Shown here piece after piece: positions 23,643 to 32,525 of a stretch of DNA of 64,000 bases. How positions within the stretch are numbered: position 1 is the first letter of the stretch; every line of letters begins with the position of its first letter. The position numbers and the translations under genes are program-made. The stretch is from JAKEFM01 sp035695825 (GTDB lineage: Bacteria > Planctomycetota > UBA1135 > JAKEFM01), in NCBI GenBank assembly GCA_035695825.1, contig DASRRH010000026.1, forward strand, positions 310,001 to 374,000. The letters are read 5' to 3'. A model generated the notes under the pieces. The model was not told the DNA's origin. It made no database searches and saw only the letters and a list, made by a program, of their open reading frames with translations.

Positions 23643-26276
23643 ATGCGCCGCGCCCTCCGCCCCTGCCTATTCCTCCTCGGCGCTCTCCTCCCCCGGGCGG
23701 CCGCGCAGTCCCTGCCGGCGACCGGCCCTGGATTCGACTTCTTCCCGGAGGGGACGTACGACCCGGCGGTTCCGACCCCTCGCTCCGTCCTCGGCTACGA
23801 GCTCGGCGAGGCCTACACGGAGCAGTGGCGGCTCGCCCGGTGGATCGAGGCCCTAACGGGGGCAAGCCCGCGAACGAAGCTCTTCCGCTACGGGGAGACC
23901 TACGAGAGGCGCCCCCTCCTCCTCCTCGCCGTCTCCTCTCCGGAAAACCTCGCCCGGCTGGAGGAGATCCGGGCCGACGTCGCCCGCCTCGCCGACCCCC
24001 GCCGTCTCCGCGACGAAGCCGAGGCCGATGCGATTCTCGATCGGACCCCGGCGGTCGTGTGGCTCTCCTTCTCGGTCCACGGGAACGAGGCTTCGGGGAC
24101 CGAGGCCGCGATCGGGCTCCTCTACCAGCTCGCGGCGGGGACGGACGCGAGGACGCGGGAGGTCCTCGCGAGCACCGTGGCCCTGATCGACCCGAGCCTG
24201 AACCCCGACGGCCGCGACCGGTTCGTCAGCTGGTACCGCTCCGTCGCCGGCGCCCTCCCCGACGCCGATCCCCAGGCCCTCGAGCAGGACGAGCCCTGGC
24301 CAGGCGGCCGGACGAACCACTACCTGTTCGACCTGAACCGGGACTGGGCCTTCCTGACCCAGGTCGAGACGCGCGGCCGGATCGCCGAGTACCTCCGCTG
24401 GATGCCGCAGGTTCACGTCGACCTGCACGAGATGGGGGCGGAGTCGACCTATTTCTTCTTCCCGGCCGACGTTCCCGTAAACCCGAACTTCCCGGAGGCG
24501 ACCCTCGAGTGGCACCGGGAATTCGGGAAAGGGAACGCCGAGGCCTTCGACCGCTTCGGCTGGCCCTACTACACCGCCGAGCGATTCGACCTCTACTACC
24601 CGGGCTACGGCGACTCCTGGCCCTCCCTCCAGGGGGCGATCGGGATGACCTACGAGCAGGCGGGGCAGTCGGGGGTGCGCTTCAAGCGGGAGGACGAGCA
24701 GGTCCTCACCCTCCACGACCGCTCCTGGCACCACTTCACGGCGGCCCTCGCGACGCTCGAGACCGCCGCCCGGAGGCGACGCGCGCTCCTCGCCGACTTC
24801 GCCCGCTTCCATCGCACCGCCCTCGAGGAGGGGCGGCGCGGTCCCGTCCGGGAGTACCTCTGGAAGGAGGGGGAGGACCCCGCGCGCGCCTACGCCCTCG
24901 CGGCGCTGCTCGCGGCGCAGGGGATCGAGGTCGAGCGGGCGAAGGGGGCGTTCGTCGCGGGCCCGCTGACGAAGGTGGGCGGTGGGCGGATCGAGCGCGA
25001 GCGGTTCGAGGCCGGGACCTACCTCGCCTCGCTCGCCCAGCCGAGGAAGCGCCTGCTCAACGCCCTCCTCGAGCCCGATCCGAGCCTGCGCGACCTCTAC
25101 TTCTACGACGTCTCCGCCTGGAACCTCCCCCTCGCCTTCGGGGTCGAGGCGTGGTTCGCTCCCGCGCGGGCCCAGGTCGAGCGGGAGCCCTTCGCGGACC
25201 GCGGCCCCATCGCCGGCCCCGAGGAGATGGGGGGCGAGCCGGCGGTGGTCCCGCGCGAGGGGATCTACGCCTACCTCCTCCCCTGGTCCGCGAGCGGCGC
25301 CCCCCCCCTCCTCCACCGGCTTCTCGCCGAGGGATTCCGCGCCTCCCTCGCGACCCGCGACTTTCGCCTCGAGGGGCGCGATTGGCCGCGGGGGACCCTC
25401 GTCGTCCCCGCCCGCGGCAACGGCGAGACCCTTCCCGAGCGCCTCGGCGCTCTGGCGGGGAAGCTCCGCGTCCCCGTCACCCCCGTCCGGACGGGGCGTG
25501 CCGAGCGCGGGATCGACCTCGGCTCGGGGCACGTCGTGCCCCTCCGACCGCGGAGGATCGCGATCGTCGCCGGCGAGCGCGTCTCCTCGGGCTCGTACGG
25601 CGCGATCCGCTACCTCCTCGAACGCGCCTATGGGATCGCCCACCACGTCCTCCCTCTCGCGGGCCTCCCTCGCGCGCGCCTCTCGGAGTACGACGCGATC
25701 GTCCTCCCTAACGGGTCGGGATACGGCACGGTCCTCGACGAGGCCGCGACGGAGCGGCTCCGCGACTGGGTGCGCGCGGGGGGAACCCTCGTCGCGATCG
25801 GCGGGGCCGCCGAGTGGGCGAGCGCGGAGGGATCGGGGCTGACCTCCGTCCGCCTGGTCCGGCCCGAGCCCGCCCCTGCCGACGACGGGAAGAAGGCGAT
25901 CGAGTGGGTGCGCCTCGAGGAGCGGGAGCGGATCGAGCGCCGCCGGGGGATCCCGGGGGCGATCCTCGCGATCGACCTCGACCCCGCCCACCCCCTCGCC
26001 TTCGGCTCCGCGGAGACCTCCTTCGTGATGCAGACCTCCCCGCGGGCGTTCGCCCACGCGAAGGACGGAGCGAACACCGTCGCGGCCTTCCGCGAGGATC
26101 CCCGGGTCTCGGGCTTCGTCGGGGAGGAGGCGGGGAAGGTGCTCCGCCGGGCGGCCTTTCTGGTCGAGGTCCCGATGGCCCGGGGCCGGGTGGCGCTCTT
26201 CGCCGACGACCCGAGCTTCCGGGCCGTCTGGCACGGGCCGACGCGCCTCTTCCTGAACTCCCTCCTGCTCCCCTGA
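23643..26276 (+). CDS. Secreted M14-family zinc carboxypeptidase
   Basis: An 877-residue protein with a signal peptide (1-21, ending RAAAQS). The M14 domain covers about 55-400. Zinc ligands are H146 and E149 in HGNEASG, with H262 in VDLHEMG. NPDGRDR carries the substrate-carboxylate Arg. E338 in TYEQAG is the likely catalytic base. After residue 400 there is a long beta-rich region, then a segment near 690-730 (YDAIVLPNGSGYG, LRDWVRAGGTLVAIGG) resembling a glutamine-amidotransferase-like fold. This layout is common in large secreted M14 peptidases of environmental bacteria. Confidence 0.9.
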   Translation: MRRALRPCLFLLGALLPRAAAQSLPATGPGFDFFPEGTYDPAVPTPRSVLGYELGEAYTEQWRLARWIEALTGASPRTKLFRYGETYERRPLLLLAVSSPENLARLEEIRADVARLADPRRLRDEAEADAILDRTPAVVWLSFSVHGNEASGTEAAIGLLYQLAAGTDARTREVLASTVALIDPSLNPDGRDRFVSWYRSVAGALPDADPQALEQDEPWPGGRTNHYLFDLNRDWAFLTQVETRGRIAEYLRWMPQVHVDLHEMGAESTYFFFPADVPVNPNFPEATLEWHREFGKGNAEAFDRFGWPYYTAERFDLYYPGYGDSWPSLQGAIGMTYEQAGQSGVRFKREDEQVLTLHDRSWHHFTAALATLETAARRRRALLADFARFHRTALEEGRRGPVREYLWKEGEDPARAYALAALLAAQGIEVERAKGAFVAGPLTKVGGGRIERERFEAGTYLASLAQPRKRLLNALLEPDPSLRDLYFYDVSAWNLPLAFGVEAWFAPARAQVEREPFADRGPIAGPEEMGGEPAVVPREGIYAYLLPWSASGAPPLLHRLLAEGFRASLATRDFRLEGRDWPRGTLVVPARGNGETLPERLGALAGKLRVPVTPVRTGRAERGIDLGSGHVVPLRPRRIAIVAGERVSSGSYGAIRYLLERAYGIAHHVLPLAGLPRARLSEYDAIVLPNGSGYGTVLDEAATERLRDWVRAGGTLVAIGGAAEWASAEGSGLTSVRLVRPEPAPADDGKKAIEWVRLEERERIERRRGIPGAILAIDLDPAHPLAFGSAETSFVMQTSPRAFAHAKDGANTVAAFREDPRVSGFVGEEAGKVLRRAAFLVEVPMARGRVALFADDPSFRAVWHGPTRLFLNSLLLP

Positions 26277-26299
26277 CCCGGGAGGCCTCGAGGGCGCCC

Positions 26300-26322
26300 C
26301 TTCGGCCGGCCGAAGAGATAAG
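26300..26322 (+). promoter_or_regulatory. Palindrome and -10 before the PEGA lipoprotein
   Basis: A perfect 16-bp palindrome, CTTCGGCCGGCCGAAG (26300-26315), is followed by GATAAG (26317-26322), only 8 bases before the GTG start at 26331. This would give an almost leaderless mRNA, with the palindrome in the spacer. No -35 match is seen. Confidence 0.4.
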
Positions 26323-26330
26323 CTGTCGAC

Positions 26331-26735
26331 GTGCGAGCGCCCCTCCTCCTGCTCCTCGCCGCCTCCGGCGGCCTCCTTGCCCCGGCGTGCGTCTCCCTCC
26401 GTGCGGAGGACCGCCTCTTCGTCTCGACCGAGCCTCCGGGCGCGTCGGTCTACGTGAACGGGCAGGACACCGGGTTCACGACGCCGACTTGGCTCCGACT
26501 CGGGATGGTAGGAGCCCCGCGCGTGACGCTGCGGTTAAAGGGACACCGGGCGGAGAGCTTCCTCGTCGGGAGCTCCTCTCTCCTGGAGGGGGCGAGCCTC
26601 GAGGCGGCGGAGAGCGTGCGCTACCTCGACGCGCCCCTCTTTTCCTACCTCGCCCCGGAGGACGTCCTCGTTCCGATCCGCATCCGGCTCCGCCGCGCGC
26701 CGGGCCGCGTGCACCTGAAGCTCCTCCCGGTCTGA
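26331..26735 (+). CDS. Small PEGA-domain lipoprotein
   Basis: A 134-residue protein with a signal and lipobox (LLAPAC, Cys20). A PEGA-type repeat follows (FVSTEPPGASVYVNGQDTG, then a TPTWLRL strand and VTLRLKGHRAESF). PEGA domains occur on surface proteins of many Gram-negative bacteria. The C-terminal 40 residues form a second beta region. The stop codon shares one base with the start of the next gene (TGATG). Confidence 0.78.
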   Translation: MRAPLLLLLAASGGLLAPACVSLRAEDRLFVSTEPPGASVYVNGQDTGFTTPTWLRLGMVGAPRVTLRLKGHRAESFLVGSSSLLEGASLEAAESVRYLDAPLFSYLAPEDVLVPIRIRLRRAPGRVHLKLLPV

Positions 26736-27280
26736 TGTCGGGCCGGGGCGTCCTCCTCGACCGGGACGGGACGATCGTCGAAGGCTCGGGATTCCTGCGC
26801 TCCCCGGGCGAGGTGGCGCTCCTCCCCGGGGTGGCCGCGGCGCTGCGCGACCTCGCGAGCGCCGGGTTCCGGCTCGCCGTGGTCACGAACCAGTCGGCGA
26901 TCGCCCGCGGCCTCCTCGAGGAGGCGACCCTCGAGCGGATCCACGAGAGGCTCGGCGCGCTCCTCCGGGCGCAAGGGGGGCCCCGCCTCGACCGGATCTA
27001 CGCCTGTCCCCACCATCCCGAGGAGGGTCGTCCTCCCTACCGGGTCGCTTGCGAGTGCCGCAAGCCCCGTCCGGGCCTCCTCCTCCGGGCCCTCCGCGAG
27101 CTCGACCTCGATGCCGCGCGCTCCTTCTCCGTGGGGGACGCGCCGCGCGACCTGGAGGCGGCGCTCGCCGCAGGAGTCCGATTCGTTGCGCTGCGCTTCT
27201 CCGACCCCCGCGCCTCCCACGAGGCTCCCGACCTCCCGGGCGCCGCGTCCTGGATCCTCGAGCAGGATCAGGGGAGGTAG
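26735..27280 (+). CDS. gmhB: D-glycero-D-manno-heptose 1,7-bisphosphate phosphatase
   Basis: A 181-residue HAD phosphatase. The nucleophile motif LLDRDGTIVE is at residues 7-16, TNQSAIARG is motif II, and CRKPRPG plus SVGDAPRDLEAA complete the set. The zinc-binding CPHHPEEG...CEC loop is typical of GmhB and the HisB N-domain. GmhB makes heptose 1-phosphate for LPS core or S-layer sugars. The related histidinol phosphatase is possible but unlikely here. Its 3' end overlaps the convergent FemAB-like gene by 13 bases. Confidence 0.88.
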   Translation: MSGRGVLLDRDGTIVEGSGFLRSPGEVALLPGVAAALRDLASAGFRLAVVTNQSAIARGLLEEATLERIHERLGALLRAQGGPRLDRIYACPHHPEEGRPPYRVACECRKPRPGLLLRALRELDLDAARSFSVGDAPRDLEAALAAGVRFVALRFSDPRASHEAPDLPGAASWILEQDQGR

Positions 27281-28353
27281 CGCGAGAGCCGCCGGGAGAG
27301 GAGCTCGGTCACCCGGAGCGGCAACGTGCGCCACAGGCGCCGCGGGAGGTCGAGCGAGGGATTCGAGGGAGTGAAGGTCGGCACGCGGCGGCGCCGGACG
27401 AGGACGTAGCGGTAGTGGAGGGGGCTCGCCTCGAACCCCTGGTTCTTCTTGAAGTCGGCCGCCCCCGTGCCGCGGCGGCTGCGCCCGAAGTCGAACCACC
27501 GGTAGCCGCGCGCGCTCGCCCAGTCGAGGAGGCCCCAGTAGAGAAGGTTGTTGGCGTGCGACCGCTCGGCGACCTCGGTCACCGCCCCGGAGTAGTAGGG
27601 GAAGATCGTGTCCCGGAAGGCGAGGGAGAGGACGGCCGCGATCGGCTCCGACCCGCGCCGCACGACGTGGAGGTGGAGGCCCCCCGCGAAACCCTCTCGC
27701 AGGCGCTCGAAGTGCTCGCGCGGGAGACCCGGGGAGCCCAGGTGGCGCTTGTTGATCGCGAAGAGGCGCGCGAGGTCGGGGAGGTACCAGAGCCCCTCGA
27801 CGAACTCGAGGCCGAAGCGCTCGCGCGCCTGGCGCGTTGCGGCCCTCGCCTTCCGCGGGAGGAGGGAGAGGGTGTCCGAGCCGGGGGGGGGAAGCTCCCG
27901 CCGGAAGGTGACGTAGAGGTCGTTCTCGGGGAGGTCGTTCCCCGGATCGTCGCGCCAGCGGAGCTCGAGGTACCCCACGCGGAGTCGCCGCGCGAGCGCC
28001 CCCGCGGCCGCGAGGAGCGCCGCCTCCGCCTCCCGGTCGACGGCGATCGGTCCCCCGTAGACCGCGTAGGGGACGGAGATCAGGTTGCGCCCGAGGAAGG
28101 GGGAGCGGACGTGGAAGAGGGGGAGGACGCCGGCGGGCCTCCCGCCCCGCTCGACGAGGAGGTGGCGCGGCTCGTGCCGGAAGGTCTCTTCGACGCACCG
28201 CGCCCAGGCCGGGAGGTGAAAGGGGGAGCCTCCCGCGTGCTCCGTCACGAGCGCCCGCCACTGCGCCTCGTCCCCCGGCTCCGCGGGCCGGACCCGGAGC
28301 TCTCCCCCCGCTCCACCCCTCGCCTGCACCTGCGCCGGCGCCGGCGCGCTCAT
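27268..28353 (-). CDS. FemAB-like acyltransferase, exosortase-system type
   Basis: A 361-residue double GNAT-fold protein of the FemAB family as found with exosortase loci. The first half has GSPFHLPAWARCVEETF and GVLPLFHVRSPFLGRNLISVPY. The second has FRDTIFPYYSGAVTEVAERSHANNLLYWGLLDWA and WFDFGRSRRGTGAADFKKNQGF, which I recognise as the diagnostic segment. FemAB proteins transfer aminoacyl groups from tRNA in cell-wall synthesis, but in exosortase systems the role is unknown. Start and upstream stop overlap as ATGA. Confidence 0.85.
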   Translation of the reverse strand: MSAPAPAQVQARGGAGGELRVRPAEPGDEAQWRALVTEHAGGSPFHLPAWARCVEETFRHEPRHLLVERGGRPAGVLPLFHVRSPFLGRNLISVPYAVYGGPIAVDREAEAALLAAAGALARRLRVGYLELRWRDDPGNDLPENDLYVTFRRELPPPGSDTLSLLPRKARAATRQARERFGLEFVEGLWYLPDLARLFAINKRHLGSPGLPREHFERLREGFAGGLHLHVVRRGSEPIAAVLSLAFRDTIFPYYSGAVTEVAERSHANNLLYWGLLDWASARGYRWFDFGRSRRGTGAADFKKNQGFEASPLHYRYVLVRRRRVPTFTPSNPSLDLPRRLWRTLPLRVTELLSRRLSRYLP

Positions 28354-29330
28354 TCGATCCGTTCGACCTTGTATTCCCGCAGGTGGCGCGCCTGCGTGAA
28401 GATGATGATCTCGCCGACGAGCCCGAACCCGACGATCTGGACCCCGAGCATCATGAGGGTGACCCCGAGGAGGAGGATCGGCCGCTCGCGCAGCGGCGGA
28501 CCGCCGAGGAATTTCTCCGCCGTCGCGTAGGCGGAGATCCCGAGCCCCGCGAGGAAGAGGCCGAGCCCGATCGTCCCGAAGAAGCGCAGCGGCCGGTGCG
28601 TGAACTTCGTCAGGAACATGATCGCAAGGATGTCGAGGATCCGGCGCGCGTAGGCCCCGAAGCCGAAGAACCCCGACTTCCCGCGCTCCTTCAGGTGGCG
28701 CACCCGGATCTCGACGACCCGGAAGCCCTGGCGCTCGGCGAGCACGGGGAGGAAGCGGTAGAGGTCCCCGTAGACCGTGATCTCCTCGAGGACCGCCCGC
28801 CGCATCGCCCGGAAGATGCAGTTCACGTCGTGGAAGGAGATCCGCATCGTCCGGCGCAGGAGCCAGTTGAAGAGACGCGACTGGAGGCGGTTGACGAGCG
28901 AGTCGACGCGCGGGTGGCGCCAGGGGGTGACGAAGTCCGCTCCCGCCTCGATCGCCCCGAGGAGGCGGCGGACCTCGACCGGATCGACCTGGAGGTAGCC
29001 CGGCGCGGTGAGGATCACGGCTCCGGAGGCGCGCTCGAACCCGGCCGAGAGCGCGACCGACTCCCCGAAGCGTCGGGCGAGGGAGACGATCTTCACGTTC
29101 CCGCACTCGACCTTCAGGGCCTCGAGGAGCGCCCGGGGCTTCCCCCCCACTCCGTCGAGGACGAACACGAACTCGTGGCTGCGCCCGAGGCGCGCCAGCT
29201 CCTGCGAGAACGCCCGGAACAGGTCCTCGATCTCCGCTCCGGGGTCGTCGACGGGGACGACGACCGAGACGTCGACCCCGGGGAGCGCCGGGCGGGTCTT
29301 CGCCGGGACCTCGAGCGCGGCGCCGCTCAC
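28350..29330 (-). CDS. GT2 glycosyltransferase with C-terminal membrane helices
   Basis: A 326-residue family 2 glycosyltransferase. VSVVVPVDDPG opens the GT-A domain. Downstream are RRFGESVALSAGFERASG and DVNCIFRAMRR. Two hydrophobic helices follow (about 240-262 and 277-300). The usual DADLQ donor-binding motif is replaced by TAPGYLQVDP, so the metal-binding DXD is lost. The next gene upstream keeps DADLQNDP. That makes this copy a possible inactive or altered-donor paralogue. The GTG start overlaps the upstream stop. Confidence 0.85.
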   Translation of the reverse strand: MSGAALEVPAKTRPALPGVDVSVVVPVDDPGAEIEDLFRAFSQELARLGRSHEFVFVLDGVGGKPRALLEALKVECGNVKIVSLARRFGESVALSAGFERASGAVILTAPGYLQVDPVEVRRLLGAIEAGADFVTPWRHPRVDSLVNRLQSRLFNWLLRRTMRISFHDVNCIFRAMRRAVLEEITVYGDLYRFLPVLAERQGFRVVEIRVRHLKERGKSGFFGFGAYARRILDILAIMFLTKFTHRPLRFFGTIGLGLFLAGLGISAYATAEKFLGGPPLRERPILLLGVTLMMLGVQIVGFGLVGEIIIFTQARHLREYKVERIE

Positions 29331-30292
29331 TCGACCTCCGTCTGGAACGCTCCGAAGAGGGAAGCCCCGCGGCGGTGCCCCGCCCGGACGGCGAGCTCGG
29401 CGAGGAGGCCGAGGAGGAGGAGGTCGATCGAGGTGAGGAGGAGGAGGACCGCGATCGCCGGGTAGACGACCGTCCCGAAGACGAGGGACGCCCCTTTCTC
29501 GATGAGTCCGAGGGCGAAGAAGGCGGCGGAGAGGGGGAGGAAGGGGAGCCCGAAGACCCCGAACCAATGCAGGGGGCGCGTCGAGAACTGGACGAGCATC
29601 TTGACGGTCATCAGGTCGAGGACGACCCGGAACGCCCGCGCGATGCCGTACTTCGAGCGCCCGAAGCGCCGGGCGCGGTGTCCCACCTCGACCTCCGACA
29701 CGCGCGCGCCCGCGATCGCTCCGAGGACGGGGAGGAACCGGTGCATCTCCGCGTAGAGGGGGAGGCGGCGGAGGAGGGAGGCCCGGTACGCCTTGAGCGT
29801 GCATCCGCTGTCGTGGATCGAGAGCCCCGTCATCCGCCGGAGCACGCGGTTGGCGAGGAGGGAGGGGAGGCGCCGCGTGAGGAACGCGTCCCGCCGCAGC
29901 CGACGCCACCCGCTCACGAGGTCGAACCCCTCGCGGATCCGGGCGAGGAGCGCCGGCACGTCCGCGGGGTCGTTCTGGAGGTCGGCGTCCATCGTGACGA
30001 CCGTTTCCCCCCGCGCGACGTCGAATCCGGCGGCGAGGGCGGCCGTCTGGCCGAAGTTGCGCCGCAGCGCGATCCGGTGCACGCGAGGGTCGCCGCGCCC
30101 GAGGGCGCGCAGGACCCGCCCGCTCCCGTCCGTCGAGCCGTCGTCGACGTAGAGGATCTCGAAGTTCTCCCCGGCCCCCTCCAGCGCCGCGACGATCTCC
30201 CCGTGGAGGATCGCGAGGCTCTCCTCCTCGTTGAAGACGGGGACGACGACCGAGAGGCCGGGCCGGTCGCGGGGCGGATCCGGGGAAGGCAT
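29327..30292 (-). CDS. DPM1/ArnC-like GT2 glycosyltransferase
   Basis: A 321-residue GT2 enzyme that probably moves a sugar to polyprenyl phosphate. LSVVVPVFNEEESL, YVDDGSTDGS, RRNFGQTAALAAGFD and the DXD motif MDADLQNDP are intact, and SGCTLKAYR and KYG follow. Two C-terminal membrane helices (about 245-267 and 280-302) resemble DPM1/GtrB. It could supply the lipid-linked sugar used by the GT-C enzymes at 16.9-20 kb. It overlaps the next GT2 gene by 4 bases. Confidence 0.9.
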   Translation of the reverse strand: MPSPDPPRDRPGLSVVVPVFNEEESLAILHGEIVAALEGAGENFEILYVDDGSTDGSGRVLRALGRGDPRVHRIALRRNFGQTAALAAGFDVARGETVVTMDADLQNDPADVPALLARIREGFDLVSGWRRLRRDAFLTRRLPSLLANRVLRRMTGLSIHDSGCTLKAYRASLLRRLPLYAEMHRFLPVLGAIAGARVSEVEVGHRARRFGRSKYGIARAFRVVLDLMTVKMLVQFSTRPLHWFGVFGLPFLPLSAAFFALGLIEKGASLVFGTVVYPAIAVLLLLTSIDLLLLGLLAELAVRAGHRRGASLFGAFQTEVE

Positions 30293-30330
30293 CGACGTCG
30301 ATTCTGCGCGCGCGGGGGAGGTCCGATCAA

Positions 30331-31350
30331 TCAGGCGAGGAAGCCCAGAAGCCCGAAAAAAGTTCCGAGCGCGGAGAGGAGGCCGACGAGGACCTCGCTC
30401 CGGGAGACCCGCGGCGGGCGGGCGCGCCCCGGGGGGGCGGGGACCGGGACGGGGCCGGGCGGGAGGGGGGAGTCGGGCGCCGGCTCCGGGGTGAGGACCT
30501 CGCGCAGGATCGAGTCGAGCTCGCCGGCCGCGAACTCGATGCCGGGGAAGTCCTCGGCGTCCGTCGCGAAGGCGCGCTGCGCCCGCGCGCGGAGTTCCGC
30601 GAGGAGGAGGGTCCACTCCTCCCCCCCTCCCTCGCTCAGGCGAAGGCCCGCGCGCGGGGCGCGCGCCTCGAGGAGGAGGGGGGCGATCGGCTCGCTGCGG
30701 ACGACGCAGCGGAAGCCGAGGGAGGCCGACGCGAAGGAGGAGCGGGCCGTGAAGCGCCGATCCGCCCGAACGGCGACCGGCGGGTCGAACCACGATCCCC
30801 CCTTGACGACGCAGACGTCGCGACCGGCGAAGGTCCGCGTCCATTCCCACACGTTCCCCGCGAGGTCCTGGCAGCCGAAGGGGCTCGTCCCCTTCGGGAA
30901 GGACCCGACCGGCGTCGTGTCGCGCCGCAGGCCATCCCCGGCGTTGCAGCGGCCCGGCTCGTAGTTCTCCCCCCACGGATAGGTGCGCCCGTCCGTCCCC
31001 CGCGCGGCCTTCTCCCACTCCTCTTCGGTCGGGAGGTCCTTCCCCGCGTGGCGGGCGCAGGCGAGCGCCTGGGCGAACGTGATCCCGACGGCCGGGTGAT
31101 CGCGCTTGCGCTCGAGGAACCCGCTCTGGCGGAAGTGCTCGGGGAGCCGCGCCCCCGTCGCCTCCGCGAAGCGAGCGAACTCGACGTTCGTGACGGGGAA
31201 GCGGTCGATCCAGAACTCGGGGAGGACGCGCACCTCGCGGCGCGGCCCGAACAGGAACGGGCCTCCGGGCACGTGCGCCATGGCGGCGCGCGGCGGAGCG
31301 GCGGTCTCGTCCCCGACGCACGGAGCGGGCATCCCGCGCATCTTCCCCAC
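30331..31350 (-). CDS. SUMF1-like protein with C-terminal membrane anchor
   Basis: A 339-residue protein. Residues about 25-225 form a formylglycine-generating-enzyme-type domain (MAHVPGGPFLFG, FWIDRFPVTNVEFARFA, LPTEEEWEKAARG, AGNVWEWT, VKGGSW, SLGFRC). The two catalytic cysteines expected before ASASLGFRC in true sulfatase activators are absent: the segment reads RRFTARSSFASAS. It is thus probably a non-oxidase SUMF1 family member. A Pro-rich linker leads to a single C-terminal helix (about 317-338), implying a tail-anchored protein. The C-type-lectin-like fold may serve binding. Confidence 0.82.
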   Translation of the reverse strand: MGKMRGMPAPCVGDETAAPPRAAMAHVPGGPFLFGPRREVRVLPEFWIDRFPVTNVEFARFAEATGARLPEHFRQSGFLERKRDHPAVGITFAQALACARHAGKDLPTEEEWEKAARGTDGRTYPWGENYEPGRCNAGDGLRRDTTPVGSFPKGTSPFGCQDLAGNVWEWTRTFAGRDVCVVKGGSWFDPPVAVRADRRFTARSSFASASLGFRCVVRSEPIAPLLLEARAPRAGLRLSEGGGEEWTLLLAELRARAQRAFATDAEDFPGIEFAAGELDSILREVLTPEPAPDSPLPPGPVPVPAPPGRARPPRVSRSEVLVGLLSALGTFFGLLGFLA

Positions 31351-31396
31351 CCCTCTATCGGCCGGCCTGCGCTCCCCCCTTCACCCTCTCGGCGGC

Positions 31397-31424
31397 TTGA
31401 CGTGTCGGAGGCCGTTCCTATGTT
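31397..31424 (+). promoter_or_regulatory. Promoter of the signalling operon
   Basis: TTGACG (31397-31402), 16 bases, TATGTT (31419-31424), in the divergent gap between the SUMF1-like gene and the pseudokinase gene. The predicted start near 31431 gives a leader of about 65 bases. Confidence 0.55.
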
Positions 31425-31496
31425 CCCTCCGCGGACCCGGCGCCTCGCCCCCGATCCCCCCCTCGCGAGGCCGCGTCCTCCTTTGCGCCCTTCCCG

Positions 31497-32489
31497 GTGA
31501 CCCGATCCCTCGTCGTCCTCGGCTTCGAGGGAAGCCAGGCGGCCGCCGCCGCCCTCCAGGGCGCCCTCGGCGCGTCGGGCGTGGAGCGCTTCGCGCGAGC
31601 GCGCGAGGCCCTGGCCTCCCTCGCGGGGGGGGGAGCCGAATTCCTGCTCGTCGAGGCGGAGGCCCTGCGCCCGGCGGAGGCGGAGGAGCTCCGCGCCCTC
31701 CTCGCCGGGCGGCCGGCCCTGCGCGCGGTCTTCGCCTTTGAACGGGAGGGGGAAGTGACCCTCCACCTCCGGGCGGCCGGCGCGCTCGGGCTCCGGAAGC
31801 CCCTCCTCGTCGAGGACCTCGAGGCGGTCGGGCGCCTGGCCGGGGAAAGGGGAGGGCCGCACGCGGGATCCGAGAACGGCGAGGTCCTCGCCGCGCGCTT
31901 CGCCACGGAGATCCGCGGGATCGCGCGGGTGCTCGTTCCCTCCGGCGCCCCCGTCCCCTCCCCCGCCGCCGCGCGCGCGGCCGCGCGCGAGCTCCTCGAC
32001 CTCGCGGCGAGGCTCGACGCGATGGCGGCGGACAAGGGCTCCCTCCCCACCCTCCCCCGCGAACGCTTCGACCTGCGCGACCTGCTCGACCAGCGGATCG
32101 CGGCGCTCCAGGAGGAGTCGGGCGCGGGCCGGCGCCTCCGGCTCCGGGGGGAGCGCGGCGTCCTCGTCGAGGCCCCTCGGGTCCCCTTCGAGCGCGCGTG
32201 CGGCGAGCTCCTCTCCTTCGCCGGCGCTCTCTCCCTGCCGGAGGGGAGCGTCGAGGTCGCCGTCGAGCCCGGGAACCCTCCCCGGTTCGAGGTCTCCGTC
32301 GCGCCCGCCCCGGGCGCGGAGAGTCTCGAGCCCGCCGACCTCGACGAGTTCGCTTCGTCGGTCGACGGCGGGGGGACGAGGCTCCTCGCGTTCCAGGGCT
32401 TCTGCCAGGCCCTCGGCTGGTCCTGCTCCCTCGCCCGCGACCCGGGCGGACCGCTCCGCGTGGCGATCCTCGCGGGCCGTTCAAGCTGA
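31497..32489 (+). CDS. Histidine-kinase-like pseudokinase with receiver-like domain
   Basis: A 330-residue protein I do not recognise by name. Residues 1-110 alternate like a degenerate receiver domain (SLVVLGFEGSQAAAAAL, AEFLLVEAEALRP, ALGLRKPLLVEDLEAV) without a clear phospho-Asp. Residues 125-180 resemble a HisKA helix pair, but the His position reads FATEIRG. The rest parallels the ATPase half of the next protein (RFDLRDLLDQRIAAL, VPFERACGELLSFAGAL), with the N, G1 and G2 ATP motifs missing. I infer an inactive kinase relative that regulates the kinase encoded next. Confidence 0.6.
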   Translation: MTRSLVVLGFEGSQAAAAALQGALGASGVERFARAREALASLAGGGAEFLLVEAEALRPAEAEELRALLAGRPALRAVFAFEREGEVTLHLRAAGALGLRKPLLVEDLEAVGRLAGERGGPHAGSENGEVLAARFATEIRGIARVLVPSGAPVPSPAAARAAARELLDLAARLDAMAADKGSLPTLPRERFDLRDLLDQRIAALQEESGAGRRLRLRGERGVLVEAPRVPFERACGELLSFAGALSLPEGSVEVAVEPGNPPRFEVSVAPAPGAESLEPADLDEFASSVDGGGTRLLAFQGFCQALGWSCSLARDPGGPLRVAILAGRSS

Positions 32490-32525
32490 TCGCGCGGGCA
32501 CTCCGATACGACCCCGGCTCCCCGA

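Noticed and set aside
30331..30420. C-terminal helix of the SUMF1-like protein as a PEP-CTERM-type sorting signal
   Set aside because: There is no PEP-like motif before the helix and no basic cluster after it; it looks like a plain tail anchor.
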